NCBI GenBank assembly: GCA_016713565.1 | Contig: JADJOX010000007.1 | Coordinates: 1,607,534-1,671,533, forward strand | Direction of reading: 5' to 3' | Origin: Ignavibacteriota bacterium | GTDB taxonomy: Bacteria > Bacteroidota > Ignavibacteria > Ignavibacteriales > Melioribacteraceae | Length of the DNA stretch: 64,000 nt | In this document: positions 18,353-27,634 of the stretch, one piece after another | Layout: each line of letters begins with the position of its first letter | How positions within the stretch are numbered: position 1 is the first letter of the stretch | The notes under the pieces: model-generated | Seen by the model: the letters and a program-made list of their open reading frames with translations, nothing else | Told to the model about the DNA's origin: nothing | Database searches by the model: none | Program-made: the position numbers and the translations under genes

Positions 18353-19777
18353 ATGGGCGAAGTTAAAGGATTTATCAAATATAAAAGAAGTGATTTTCAC
18401 AAACAAAATATTAGCGAGCGAGTTAATCATTGGAATGAATTTATTATTCCATTAAATGAAGATGAACTTAAATTGCAAGGCGCACGCTGTATGGATTGCG
18501 GAATTCCATTTTGTCAATCCGGTTGTCCAATAAATAATATTATTCCCGATTGGAATGATCTTGTTTATAAAAATAATTGGAAGGACGCATATTACAGATT
18601 ATCGCGTACTAATAATTTTCCCGAATTTACAGGAAGAGTATGTCCCGCACCGTGTGAAAATTCTTGTACTTTGGCTATCAATAGAGATGCTGTAACAATT
18701 AAAAATATTGAGCTGTCAATTATTGAAAAAGCTTACAGCGAAGGTTTTGTTAAAGCAAAAAATATAAAAACAAGAAGCGGTAAAAAAGTTGCAGTAGTCG
18801 GTTCTGGTCCTGCAGGACTTGCAACCGCCGATCAACTTAATAAATCAGCGCATGAAGTAACTGTTTTTGAGAAAAATGAATTTATAGGCGGTTTATTAAC
18901 TCTAGGAATTCCAAATTTTAAATTAGATAAATCTGTAGTTCAGCGAAGAGTAAAATTAATGGAAGAAGAAGGTGTGATATTTAAAACAAACATTGAAATC
19001 GGAAAGGATATTTTATTATCTGAATTGGTTGAAAAATTTGACGCAGTTGTATTAGCCGGCGGAGCTGAACAACCCAGAAATCTTCCTGTAGAAGGAAGAA
19101 ATTTAAATGGGATTCATTTTGCTATGGAATTTCTTACCCAGCAGAATAGAACAAATCTTGGTCATTCTTTTAATGGAAATAAAATTAGTGCGGAAGGTAA
19201 GAACGTAATTGTAATTGGCGGTGGCGATACAGGTTCCGATTGCGTTGGAACTGCAAGACGTCAAGGTGCAAAATCAATAATTAATCTTGAATTATTACCT
19301 CAGCCGCCGGCAGTTAGAAGCGCGGATAATCCTTGGCCTCAGTGGGCATTTATTGAAAGAACTTCATCCTCTCATGAAGAAGGAGCAGAAAAGGTTTATG
19401 CGGTAATGACAAAGAAATTTTCTGGTAAAAATAATAAAGTAGAAAAACTTCATTTAATTAAATTGCAGTTTGGAGAAAAAAATCCTCAAACCGGCTTTAG
19501 GAATATGAGCGAAATTCCAGGCTCGGAATTTTCATTAGATGCGGATTTAGTACTGCTGGCAATGGGTTTTACCGGACCAATTAAAAATAAATTAATTACC
19601 GAACTTGATATTGAATTGGATGAAAGAAGTAATATTAAAACCGATGAACATAGAATGACAAACATTCCCGGAATATTTGCGGCAGGCGATATGAGAAGGG
19701 GACAATCATTAGTTGTTTGGGCAATTAATGAAGGCAGAAAAACAGCCGAGTTTGTAGATAAATATATTACGGCGTAA
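18353..19777 (+). CDS. gltD: Glutamate synthase small (beta) subunit
   Basis: The 474-aa flavoprotein passes electrons from NAD(P)H to GltB. N-terminal cysteine motifs CMDCGIPFCQSGCP and CPAPCENSC bind 4Fe-4S clusters. The FAD site VAVVGSGPAGLATAD lies near residue 145 and the NAD(P) site VIVIGGGDTGSDCVG near 285. The C-terminal GIFAAGDMRRGQSLVVWA is the usual FAD closing motif. It follows gltB by two bases and is certainly translated from the same transcript. Its stop is one base from the end of the convergent AlkZ-like gene. Confidence 0.97.
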   Translation: MGEVKGFIKYKRSDFHKQNISERVNHWNEFIIPLNEDELKLQGARCMDCGIPFCQSGCPINNIIPDWNDLVYKNNWKDAYYRLSRTNNFPEFTGRVCPAPCENSCTLAINRDAVTIKNIELSIIEKAYSEGFVKAKNIKTRSGKKVAVVGSGPAGLATADQLNKSAHEVTVFEKNEFIGGLLTLGIPNFKLDKSVVQRRVKLMEEEGVIFKTNIEIGKDILLSELVEKFDAVVLAGGAEQPRNLPVEGRNLNGIHFAMEFLTQQNRTNLGHSFNGNKISAEGKNVIVIGGGDTGSDCVGTARRQGAKSIINLELLPQPPAVRSADNPWPQWAFIERTSSSHEEGAEKVYAVMTKKFSGKNNKVEKLHLIKLQFGEKNPQTGFRNMSEIPGSEFSLDADLVLLAMGFTGPIKNKLITELDIELDERSNIKTDEHRMTNIPGIFAAGDMRRGQSLVVWAINEGRKTAEFVDKYITA

Positions 19778-19778
19778 T

Positions 19779-20849
19779 TCAATTTATTATTAAAATATTT
19801 TGGTTATAGAATTCCTTAATTCTTTTTAAAGCATTGTTTAATGCAGAATTTTGTTTTGTATTTGGCTTTGAAAAAAAATCAAATTCTATTTCTATGTTTT
19901 GCTTTTTTATTGTTCTTTTCCAATATCCAAAAATTTGATTATTAAAAATTATCGCATTTTTGTAAGTCAAATCTATTTTAATGTTTTTGGATTTTGCGTA
20001 CTCAAATATTGAATCACGATTTTTATAACCATAAATCATTTCATCGAATAATGGCAGTAAAATAAATTTATTTTCTGTTTTTATTTCTATTGATCCGGCA
20101 GCAAAATAATATTCTGAATCGTCTAAAATAAAACTCTGCAGAATATTTTTATTTATATCAATTCCCTTTTTACAATCCGTAATTGTTAATCCTGACCAAG
20201 TTGAAAAATCATATGCCGTTGCGGGTCCTCGACTTATAAAATATCTTTTCGTCAATTCTGCCAGAGCTTCGTCTTTGTCAAGTTCTATCGAGTCTTTACA
20301 TCTTTCATCAATAATAGCATATGTTTGATTTTTATCCTTTGGCTTTCCGCTGCATATTATTCCACAAAGTTCGGCATTCATTAAAATATGAGGCAGTCTT
20401 TGACCGTCCGTATTTATTTTGCTATGATTTAATTTCCCACGAATTTCATTTCTCGTCAATTCATTTTTATTTGATAAACTTTTCTCAATTATTTTATTGC
20501 ATTTAACTAAAGTCTTTGCGTCCAGCTCAAGATTCTTATATCTGGTTGAATTAACTTTTTGAATACGCGGCGCGGTTAACATTATCAACCATTTTATATC
20601 TTTGGAATTAACCAAATGCCAGGTAGGTCTCAACAAATGTGTTCTTACAATATTTCCCGAGATAAATTCTTCTTCAATATTATTATCATTTAAATGCTGC
20701 AGTCTTAATCCAATTCCCCATTTAGTCTGAATATATTCTTGACCTTGAACGGCGGCAAAATATTCAACTAATTTTTCTGCGGTTTTAATTTTTGAAGAAA
20801 TTAACTGCTGATTGATAATTCTTAATGATGCGATCTCGGCGTGATTCAT
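19779..20849 (-). CDS. Winged-helix DNA glycosylase-like protein (AlkZ/HTH_42 family)
   Basis: This roughly 356-aa protein belongs to the winged-helix family that includes AlkZ, which unhooks crosslinked bases, and AlkX. The N-terminal motif AVQGQEYIQTKWGIGLRL contains the Q-x-Q pair that is catalytic in AlkZ relatives. The TRPTWHLV block (here LRPTWHLVNSKD) and FISRGPATAYDFSTWSGL are also family landmarks. ATG 20849 is chosen; a TTG two codons earlier (20855) overlaps the previous gene's stop. The upstream neighbours encode membrane proteins of unknown role, so a repair role is inferred only from the family. Confidence 0.8.
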   Translation of the reverse strand: MNHAEIASLRIINQQLISSKIKTAEKLVEYFAAVQGQEYIQTKWGIGLRLQHLNDNNIEEEFISGNIVRTHLLRPTWHLVNSKDIKWLIMLTAPRIQKVNSTRYKNLELDAKTLVKCNKIIEKSLSNKNELTRNEIRGKLNHSKINTDGQRLPHILMNAELCGIICSGKPKDKNQTYAIIDERCKDSIELDKDEALAELTKRYFISRGPATAYDFSTWSGLTITDCKKGIDINKNILQSFILDDSEYYFAAGSIEIKTENKFILLPLFDEMIYGYKNRDSIFEYAKSKNIKIDLTYKNAIIFNNQIFGYWKRTIKKQNIEIEFDFFSKPNTKQNSALNNALKRIKEFYNQNILIIN

Positions 20850-20851
20850 TC

Positions 20852-21415
20852 TCAATGATTATTATTCTTTATATATTCGGTAATCGGTATTTCATCAATA
20901 TAAATATTTTTAATAATTGCATTTCCATTTTTTACGGAAACTAAAGCATAAGTAATTTTGTTTGTATCAATTATGGAATTGTTGTATATAATTTCTGCTT
21001 TGCCGGCTTTGGTTTCTTCCATATAATATCTATCAAAAGGGTAAATTACTGTTACTTTATTTTGAAACACCATTGTAATTTTTGACTTAACAAAATCAAT
21101 AGTTGTTTCCGGCTTTTCCTTTTGTATTGATTTTATTTTAGCGAATCCATTTTCATCATTTTCAAAACTCACAAAAATCGTTTCGCCATTTGCCCAATCA
21201 TTAGAGTTATTTACATTTATGGAATTTTCTTTGAATTGAAGAAATATATACTTGCCTCTAAATGGATCGATAGGATCTATTGGAGCTGTTCTGAATTTAA
21301 ACTCTTTCCCATCTGCTAAAATATCTTCGCTGTCATAAATTATTTTAGCCGGAACAAAAAGCTGAACTATGACAACAATTAAAAAAATTACGAATAATAT
21401 TTTTTTATTTAACAT
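20852..21415 (-). CDS. GDYXXLXY-family membrane-anchored protein
   Basis: The 187-aa protein has one N-terminal membrane segment (about residues 5-24) and an extracytoplasmic domain. The RTAPIDPIDPFRGKYIFLQF block corresponds to the GDYXXLXY signature, with Lys in place of the usual Asp. Members are typically encoded beside DUF2157 membrane proteins, exactly as here, where the two genes overlap by 11 bp. The function is unknown. The pair probably forms a complex in the inner membrane (inference). Confidence 0.8.
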   Translation of the reverse strand: MLNKKILFVIFLIVVIVQLFVPAKIIYDSEDILADGKEFKFRTAPIDPIDPFRGKYIFLQFKENSINVNNSNDWANGETIFVSFENDENGFAKIKSIQKEKPETTIDFVKSKITMVFQNKVTVIYPFDRYYMEETKAGKAEIIYNNSIIDTNKITYALVSVKNGNAIIKNIYIDEIPITEYIKNNNH

Positions 21416-22691
21416 TCGATCTTCTCTTTTTCAACATCCAAAAATTTGAAAGGAAAAATCCAATTCCTACTACAATAAAAATAATTCCACGCGTTACGAA
21501 TGATAAATCGGTATCAAAAAATCTGCATGCTATTAAAGATGTTACTATCAATAATCCATAATTTAATATTCCCAAATGATTTTGATCTGTTCCTCTTTTA
21601 ATAGTAATAATTCCGATTGATAATGTTAATAAATTTATAAGAACTACAGATATATGAGTATAAAAACCTATAAAAAATATTAAAATAAAAACTACAAACA
21701 TTAAGCTGCCCCAATCAAATTCTTTTTGAGATTTGCTTTTAAAGATTTTGATAAAGAAGTAAAATGAAATTGCCGAAATAATAATTGTAGAGATCAGTTC
21801 AGGAGAAAAAATCACTGCATTAAATTGGAAACTTTTATTTTGCAAATCATTCCAAAACCATTCGAAACTTAGAATTAAGAGAATTACTATTATGCCAAGT
21901 GAACCAAAAAATGTATAACCATTTACTTTTGATTTTGTATTCTTAGCAAAGTTTAAATTCCCTATTATTTGAAATAACGAGAATAAGCTGAAATAAGCTA
22001 GGAACATGAATTCTTCAAACTTATTTGCAACAATTCCTAAGGATATTATAATTGATAGTGGAATGAACCAATTATGTAGATTCAAAAAATTACTTTGCGG
22101 ATCTCTTTTAATTAAAGAATAATAATGGGGCATTAAAATTAAAAGCAAGATCCAATAGTAAATTGATTCACTTGTAGGAAAAGACCAATAACCGTTTTCG
22201 CAAGCATAAAATGTTATTCCAATAAGATAAAGAAGTGAACCGGTTGAAGATCTCATTAAATATATAATTGGAAAGAATATAAGCATCCAAGTGATTATAA
22301 ATAAACTGAGATCACTATGTAGGTTGTATATTTGACCTATTAAAGAAATGTTTGCGCCAATTGCGAAAAATAAAAATGTAGAGCCGCTTTCTTTCCATAC
22401 AATATTTTCATGTTTTTTGAAAAAAGAATATCCGCAAAGAATTTGTCCGGTAAATAACGGAATAAATGAAACTATAAGTTTTGTGGTTTTGGAAAACAAA
22501 TCCCAATTATGAGCGACAATTAAAATTATACCAAGACCTATAAGCAACGCGCCAAGAACACCAAAGATCAAAAGAGTTTTACTATAAGTTTTATTTCCTT
22601 TTTCTTTATAATAATTTTGAATTTTTTCAGCTGTTTCCTGGGAAATTACATTTGCGTTGACCAACTCTGATATTTCCTTTAGTAAACTCAT
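21405..22691 (-). CDS. DUF2157 multi-spanning membrane protein
   Basis: The 428-aa protein starts with a soluble helical N-terminus (LKEISELVNANVISQETAEKIQNYY), the typical DUF2157 cap, followed by about 12 hydrophobic segments. The first hairpin carries LLIGLGIILIVAHNWD, a strongly conserved DUF2157 feature. It overlaps the following GDYXXLXY gene. Function is unknown for the family. There is no catalytic motif that I can recognise. Confidence 0.82.
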   Translation of the reverse strand: MSLLKEISELVNANVISQETAEKIQNYYKEKGNKTYSKTLLIFGVLGALLIGLGIILIVAHNWDLFSKTTKLIVSFIPLFTGQILCGYSFFKKHENIVWKESGSTFLFFAIGANISLIGQIYNLHSDLSLFIITWMLIFFPIIYLMRSSTGSLLYLIGITFYACENGYWSFPTSESIYYWILLLILMPHYYSLIKRDPQSNFLNLHNWFIPLSIIISLGIVANKFEEFMFLAYFSLFSLFQIIGNLNFAKNTKSKVNGYTFFGSLGIIVILLILSFEWFWNDLQNKSFQFNAVIFSPELISTIIISAISFYFFIKIFKSKSQKEFDWGSLMFVVFILIFFIGFYTHISVVLINLLTLSIGIITIKRGTDQNHLGILNYGLLIVTSLIACRFFDTDLSFVTRGIIFIVVGIGFFLSNFWMLKKRRSNVK

Positions 22692-22695
22692 AGAG

Positions 22696-23340
22696 TTAAT
22701 TCATAATTTGAGTTTGAGAGACCGCAGGTGTCGGATCATTTTCTTTAATTCTTTTACGGCAAATTTGTTCAATTTCAAAAACGTTGGGAATGCCCGAAAT
22801 GTATATTGTATCCGGAACATATCTGCTTCCGCTGTTTTTACTGCTGACCATTTTGCCGGTTCTCATCTGCAGAGAAATATTTCCGCTAAATTCATTGCCG
22901 CTGACTTCAATATCACCGGAAAATTGCTCCCAGTCAATTGATCTGATTCTTCCATTTTGAAGCCCAATTAATCTTAATGGCGTACCAACAAAAAAACCAC
23001 CTTTTTTGAAAAGAGAATAAAAACCGCCGGATAACATACCAATACCAATTAAAACAAAAAATCCAATAACTAATGCCGGAACAAGTACGGGTCCTAAATT
23101 ATCCGGACTTGCGACTGTCGGTGTACCGTTTGAAGTGAAATGAACTTCTTCGCCTACAAATAAAGGTCCTAAAAACGCTAATACAAAAATACTGGTAAAT
23201 GCTGTCCATACAGTCCCAAAAATAATTAAACCAATTGAAGATTTAACCGGTTTATCTCGTTTAGCTTTTACGGAAAAATCAATTTGTTCGTTGCCAATAT
23301 TAGATAATAAATTTTGCGGTAGATCGGGTGAATTTAACAT
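22696..23340 (-). CDS. Membrane protein of unknown function (DUF3592-like)
   Basis: The 214-aa protein has two membrane segments (about residues 36-62 and 86-110) around a short extracytoplasmic loop with VHFTSNGTPTV, and a soluble C-terminal domain with several strands. The spacing of two helices around a loop followed by a beta domain recalls DUF3592, but the match is not strong. It precedes the DUF2157 gene by four bases and is probably the first gene of the operon ending at 19779. I cannot assign a function. Confidence 0.65.
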   Translation of the reverse strand: MLNSPDLPQNLLSNIGNEQIDFSVKAKRDKPVKSSIGLIIFGTVWTAFTSIFVLAFLGPLFVGEEVHFTSNGTPTVASPDNLGPVLVPALVIGFFVLIGIGMLSGGFYSLFKKGGFFVGTPLRLIGLQNGRIRSIDWEQFSGDIEVSGNEFSGNISLQMRTGKMVSSKNSGSRYVPDTIYISGIPNVFEIEQICRKRIKENDPTPAVSQTQIMN

Positions 23341-23535
23341 AATTAAATTTCCAAAAATTATGATTATGATATTTAATGGAATTTTATGAATTTGTAAAGA
23401 AGTAAATAGATAGGAAAAATAATATTTTTTAACTAATTGCTAAATCCGACATCTGATAATATTCTAAATTTAATTACAGAAATTAATGCAATTAAATATT
23501 ACTTGAGTATTAAAATCGAATTAAATCATAGATTT

Positions 23536-24570
23536 TTATTTATTTTCGATTTCAAGTAATTCTTTTTTTCTCCATATTCCGCCCCCATAACCAGTAAGAT
23601 TTCCATCGCTGCCAATTACTCTATGGCAAGGAATTAAAATTGCAATTTTATTCATTCCGTTTGCATTTGCAACGGCTCTTACTGCCGTTGGTTTATCGAT
23701 TTGTTCTGCAATTTCTTTGTAACTTTTTGTTTTTCCAAATGGAATTTCCAAGAGTTTATTCCAAACAGTATTTTGAAAAATCGTTCCTGAAGCAGCAAGC
23801 GGAATAGTAAATTCTTTTCTATTTCCATCAAAATATTCATGCAGCTGATTTTCCAAATTTATTAAATGATTGCTATTTCCTTGTAATATTTTTGCATTGA
23901 AATATTTTGAGATTTGTTTCAATTCTGTTTCAAGCATTTTACGATCGGAAAATTCCAACAAGCAAATTCCGTCTTTTGTTGAACATGCGATCATGGTTCC
24001 TAATTTTGTTTCAATTCTTTTAAGTTCAATAACATTTTTAGTTTTGCTATTACCTGGCGAACTTTCAAAAACAGACTTAAAAGAATCATTAAAACCACTT
24101 AAAGAATTATAACCGGAATCAAAAGCAGATTCCGTAATACTTTTTCCATTTTGAATTTTTTTAAATGCATTATTTATTCTTAGCATTCTTTGGTATGCGT
24201 GAAAGGTAATTCCATGATTTTTTAAAAACCATCTTCTAATCTTATTTGGCTCAATCCCTTTTTTTACCAGATCAAAATCTTTAATTTTTTGCGATGGATT
24301 TTCATTTAGTTCGTTTAATATATTTTTAATTTCAATTGGTGTCGTATTTAATTTTTCTAATGGATTGCAAACCTTACAAGGTCTATAACCCCTTAGTATT
24401 GCTTCTTTTGATGTTTTATAAAATTCCACATTCTCAATTTTAGGTTTTCTTGCTGTGCATGTCGGTCTGCAAAAAATGCCGGTAGTTTTAACAGCAGTAA
24501 AAAATATACCTTCAAACGACGCATCTTTTTCGAATGCAGCTTTGTACATAATTTTGTGTGTTAGTTCCAT
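23536..24570 (-). CDS. ada: Bifunctional Ada: methylphosphotriester/O6-alkylguanine methyltransferase and regulator
   Basis: The 344-aa protein transfers methyl groups from damaged DNA to its own cysteines and activates repair genes. The N-terminal zinc domain has Cys34, Cys38, Cys65 and Cys68; Cys34 is the acceptor by homology. An AraC-type helix-turn-helix covers about residues 80-170. The C-terminal methyltransferase has PCHRVIG with acceptor Cys315. All three parts are complete, so this is a full adaptive-response regulator. No alkB or alkA adjoins it; the decayed PEP-mutase-like gene follows upstream. Confidence 0.95.
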   Translation of the reverse strand: MELTHKIMYKAAFEKDASFEGIFFTAVKTTGIFCRPTCTARKPKIENVEFYKTSKEAILRGYRPCKVCNPLEKLNTTPIEIKNILNELNENPSQKIKDFDLVKKGIEPNKIRRWFLKNHGITFHAYQRMLRINNAFKKIQNGKSITESAFDSGYNSLSGFNDSFKSVFESSPGNSKTKNVIELKRIETKLGTMIACSTKDGICLLEFSDRKMLETELKQISKYFNAKILQGNSNHLINLENQLHEYFDGNRKEFTIPLAASGTIFQNTVWNKLLEIPFGKTKSYKEIAEQIDKPTAVRAVANANGMNKIAILIPCHRVIGSDGNLTGYGGGIWRKKELLEIENK

Positions 24571-24579
24571 TTATAAAAC

Positions 24580-25368
24580 CTAAAATATACTTTTAAAATT
24601 TTGATCTGTTAATATTTCATTCATTTTATTTTCCATTTGCGAATAGACAAAATCATTAATAAAATTTCCCATACTAATTCTTTTAACACCTATATATGAA
24701 AGAATTTTAAAATCCGGCAAATTTGGCATACACATAACGTTAACAGGCAATTTTGTTTAATTAACCAATTCTTCAATTTCTCTAATATTAGTTATACAAG
24801 GAATAAAAATTCCATTAATATTGTTACTCTCATACATGTGGATTCTTTTTATTGTCTCGTTAAATTTGTTCTCAAGATTTAGTAAATAAGTGTCAGTTCT
24901 AACATTAATAAAAATATTTATATTTTCTTGGTTCAGCATTTTAAAAAGTTGATTTAATCTATCAGTAAATATATCTGCAGATAAAATTGATCTATTTGAA
25001 TTTACTACAATTGAATCTTCAATATTTATTCCGGCAATTCCAATTTCAGCAAGTCTTTTGATATTAGAAAATATATTATCAATATTAATCCCGAAACCAG
25101 CTTCTAAATCGACCGATAAAGGTATGGTTGTATTCTCAGATATTTTCTTAACCAAGTAAAAATATTCATCGAATGAAATATTTTCACCATCAGCATAGCC
25201 TAGTGAATTTGCAATTGCCGCACTCGATGTTCCTATTGCATTAAATTTCAGTTTTTCATAAATCTTTGCACTTTGAACATTCCAGACATTTCCAAGCAAA
25301 AGAGGTTTGTCGGATTTATGTAGCTGTAAAAAATTATCATATTGCGATATCATTATTTTTCCTTTCAT
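24580..25368 (-). pseudogene. Isocitrate lyase/PEP mutase family protein, interrupted by an in-frame stop
   Basis: The first 203 codons (25368 back to 24757) encode the TIM barrel of the family: AIGTSSAAIANSLGYADGE, then the metal-binding VDLEAGFG, then GINIEDS. After the TAA at 24757-24759 the same frame continues for 58 codons, including LPVNVMCMPNLPD and GVKRISMGN, the expected last strands, and ends at TAG 24580. The total of 263 codons equals a normal family length. A single substitution restores the gene, so it is a young pseudogene, a sequencing error, or a truncated product. Members cleave C-C or P-C bonds of oxaloacetate-like acids; the substrate here is unknown. Confidence 0.82.
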
Positions 25369-25474
25369 AAATTGTAATAGAAAAAATAACTATGAGTGTT
25401 TTTCTAGGCTACCGAAAACTTAACAAGTAATTTTTAAATAATATAAATAAGAGAAGCGATTATTTTTAAAAAAA

Positions 25475-25855
25475 CTATAGTTGTTTAATCCAGCTATTTA
25501 TTAGCGAAGAAATTTCATTACTTAATTCTTTTGCTTCTTTATTTGATTTTATGGTAATAACACATCTATCAGGTGCAGCCCATTTAATAATTTGATGAGG
25601 ATCATCGAGATGAAATTTATGAGGATCTCCTTTTAATTTTGAATCAGTATGTAAAACTATTTGAATATTTTTGGGAGGATATAATTTAAATGTAGCAAAG
25701 TGATTTTCAAGTTTATAACTTGGCGCGTTCCACTTAATTTCTTCAATAATACTATCATTGCATTTTTTTATAACATTACGTAAAAACTCAATTCCTTCTT
25801 TATAAGGATGATCTAAATTATTCATAAAATTATTTACAGCAACTTCATTTTTCAT
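25475..25855 (-). CDS. DUF1801 domain protein
   Basis: The 126-aa protein matches the DUF1801/YdhG-like fold: a helical N-terminus, then IIEEIKWNAPSYKL, the family core, then FATFKLYPPKNIQIVLHTD and a C-terminal helix. The family is poorly understood; some members are described as frataxin-like iron chaperones. Its start overlaps the end of the zinc-ribbon/HhH gene by 11 bp. A second DUF1801 protein lies 2.3 kb downstream in the direction of the plus strand, only weakly similar. Confidence 0.8.
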   Translation of the reverse strand: MKNEVAVNNFMNNLDHPYKEGIEFLRNVIKKCNDSIIEEIKWNAPSYKLENHFATFKLYPPKNIQIVLHTDSKLKGDPHKFHLDDPHQIIKWAAPDRCVITIKSNKEAKELSNEISSLINSWIKQL

Positions 25856-26153
25856 AATTATAATTTTTATTAAAAGTAAAACCGGCTTTATTCAATTCTT
25901 CTCTTAATATAGGAATTGCGCTTGGTCCAATTCCATGTAGCTGTAATATCTCTTTTTTAGAATATTTTGATAATTTATTTAAAGTTTTAATATCTTCTCT
26001 TTCTAAAGCCCTGCGAGCAGGATTTGAAATTTTTGAAAGAAAACCATCTTTAGGTTTTTGTTCATTTTCACAGATCGGACAAACCGGACAATCGCTGCTT
26101 TTGAAATATTTATGTCCTTTTGTACAAACACGCAAGTTCTTTTTAATATTCAT
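25845..26153 (-). CDS. Zinc-ribbon plus RNA polymerase alpha-CTD-like helix-hairpin-helix protein
   Basis: ATG 26153 is chosen over an in-frame codon at 26186 because the upstream MATE gene ends at 26165. The 102-aa product begins with a metal-binding pattern C10-x3-H-x7-C22-x2-C25-x2-C28. A C-terminal helix-hairpin-helix domain has LQLHGIGPSAIPILREEL, similar to the alpha subunit C-terminal domain of RNA polymerase. The same two-part protein occurs in other Bacteroidota. DNA or RNA binding is likely; the target is unknown. The gene overlaps the downstream DUF1801 gene. Confidence 0.75.
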   Translation of the reverse strand: MNIKKNLRVCTKGHKYFKSSDCPVCPICENEQKPKDGFLSKISNPARRALEREDIKTLNKLSKYSKKEILQLHGIGPSAIPILREELNKAGFTFNKNYNYEK

Positions 26154-26164
26154 TTTAATAGAAA

Positions 26165-27568
26165 TTATATTGATACTTTTTTCCAATTACCTTTTGTAAA
26201 AAGCCATAAAGTAAAAACTCCAACGCTTGTTTCGGTAGCGAAAATTGTCCAGAAAATTCCTTCATAACCAAATCCTAAAACTTTTGAACTTAAATAGGAT
26301 ATTGGAATTTGCAGCAACCAAAAAAATACTAAATTAATTTTTGTTGGTGTAATTGTATCTCCAGCGCCGTTAAAAGCCTGTACCGATACCATCCACCAAC
26401 CATAAACAAAATAAGAATACGAAACTATTTTTAACCAAGTTGCACCAACAGTGATTACATTATTATCATTTGAAAAAATCGAGACCAAATTTTCACTAAA
26501 CACAAAATATAATATTGATACTCCGATCAAGAAAAACATATTGTAAGTGCCAATTTTCCAAACGGATTTTTCGGCGCGATCGGGAGAATTTGCGCCAAGA
26601 TTTTGGCCGACTAATGTTGATGCGGCATTTGACAAACCCCAAGCTGGCATCATAGTAAACATCATAATTCTTATTGTAATTGTTGCACCGGCTACAACAT
26701 GACTTCCAAACTCGGCAAAAATTCTCATTATGAAAATCCATGAAGTCATTGCGATAATATTTTGACCGATTCCGCCTAATGAAGTTTTTATTATTGAATA
26801 AATTATTTCAAGTTTTAAAACAATATATGATTTCTCAACTTTAATATGTTTTACGCCATGATACAAATACCATAACTGAATTAAAACGCCTACACCTCTT
26901 CCTACATTTGTTGCAATTGCGGCACCTTCAATTCCTAATTGGGGAAAAGGACCATAACCAAAAATTAAAATAGGATCCAAAATGATGTTGATTCCATTTG
27001 CAATCCATAAAATGCGCATTGCAATTGCAGCGTCTCCGGCACCTCTAAAAATTGCATTAATTACGAAAAGCAGCATAATTACTAAGTTCCCGCCAAGCAT
27101 CCATTGTGCATAACCAACTCCATTAGCTAAAATCCAATTATCTGCGCCCATTAATTCCAGCAATTCCCTGCTGTAAAATATGCCTGCAATTGAAAACGGA
27201 ATAGAAGCGATTATGCCGATTAATATTGACTGAACTGCCGTTATTCCCGCTTTTTCTTTATTCTTTTCACCAACCCTTCTGGCAATTAATGCGGTTACAC
27301 CCATTGCCAATCCCATGCATATAGAATAAAGTAAAAACATATAAGTTTCGGTTAATCCTACAGTTGCAACTGCAGATGCACCGAGTGAACCGACAAAATA
27401 AATATCTGCGACTGCAAATGTCGATTCCATTATTAACTCTAATATCATTGGAACCGCCAAAAGAAAAATGGCTCTACCAAGAGGAATTTGAGTATAATCA
27501 GCCTCACTACCGCGAATTGCGTCTTTTAACTCATGCCAAATATTTTTATTCAAGGATGCGCTCTGCAA
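26165..27568 (-). CDS. MATE family efflux transporter
   Basis: The 467-aa protein has 12 predicted membrane segments in two similar halves, each beginning with a pattern like PLGRAIFLLAVPMILELI and containing conserved Gly/Pro turns such as GAGDAAIAMR and NGAGDTITPTK. Multidrug and toxin extrusion transporters export drugs or metabolites in exchange for sodium or protons. No substrate can be read from the sequence. It is embedded in a run of minus-strand genes for small-molecule-binding proteins, which fits a detoxification role. Confidence 0.92.
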   Translation of the reverse strand: MQSASLNKNIWHELKDAIRGSEADYTQIPLGRAIFLLAVPMILELIMESTFAVADIYFVGSLGASAVATVGLTETYMFLLYSICMGLAMGVTALIARRVGEKNKEKAGITAVQSILIGIIASIPFSIAGIFYSRELLELMGADNWILANGVGYAQWMLGGNLVIMLLFVINAIFRGAGDAAIAMRILWIANGINIILDPILIFGYGPFPQLGIEGAAIATNVGRGVGVLIQLWYLYHGVKHIKVEKSYIVLKLEIIYSIIKTSLGGIGQNIIAMTSWIFIMRIFAEFGSHVVAGATITIRIMMFTMMPAWGLSNAASTLVGQNLGANSPDRAEKSVWKIGTYNMFFLIGVSILYFVFSENLVSIFSNDNNVITVGATWLKIVSYSYFVYGWWMVSVQAFNGAGDTITPTKINLVFFWLLQIPISYLSSKVLGFGYEGIFWTIFATETSVGVFTLWLFTKGNWKKVSI

Positions 27569-27634
27569 AAATTATTCTTTCTTTAAATTTAAGGGAAGAA
27601 TTACTAGTAATAACCGAGAAAGATTATAAGTATA

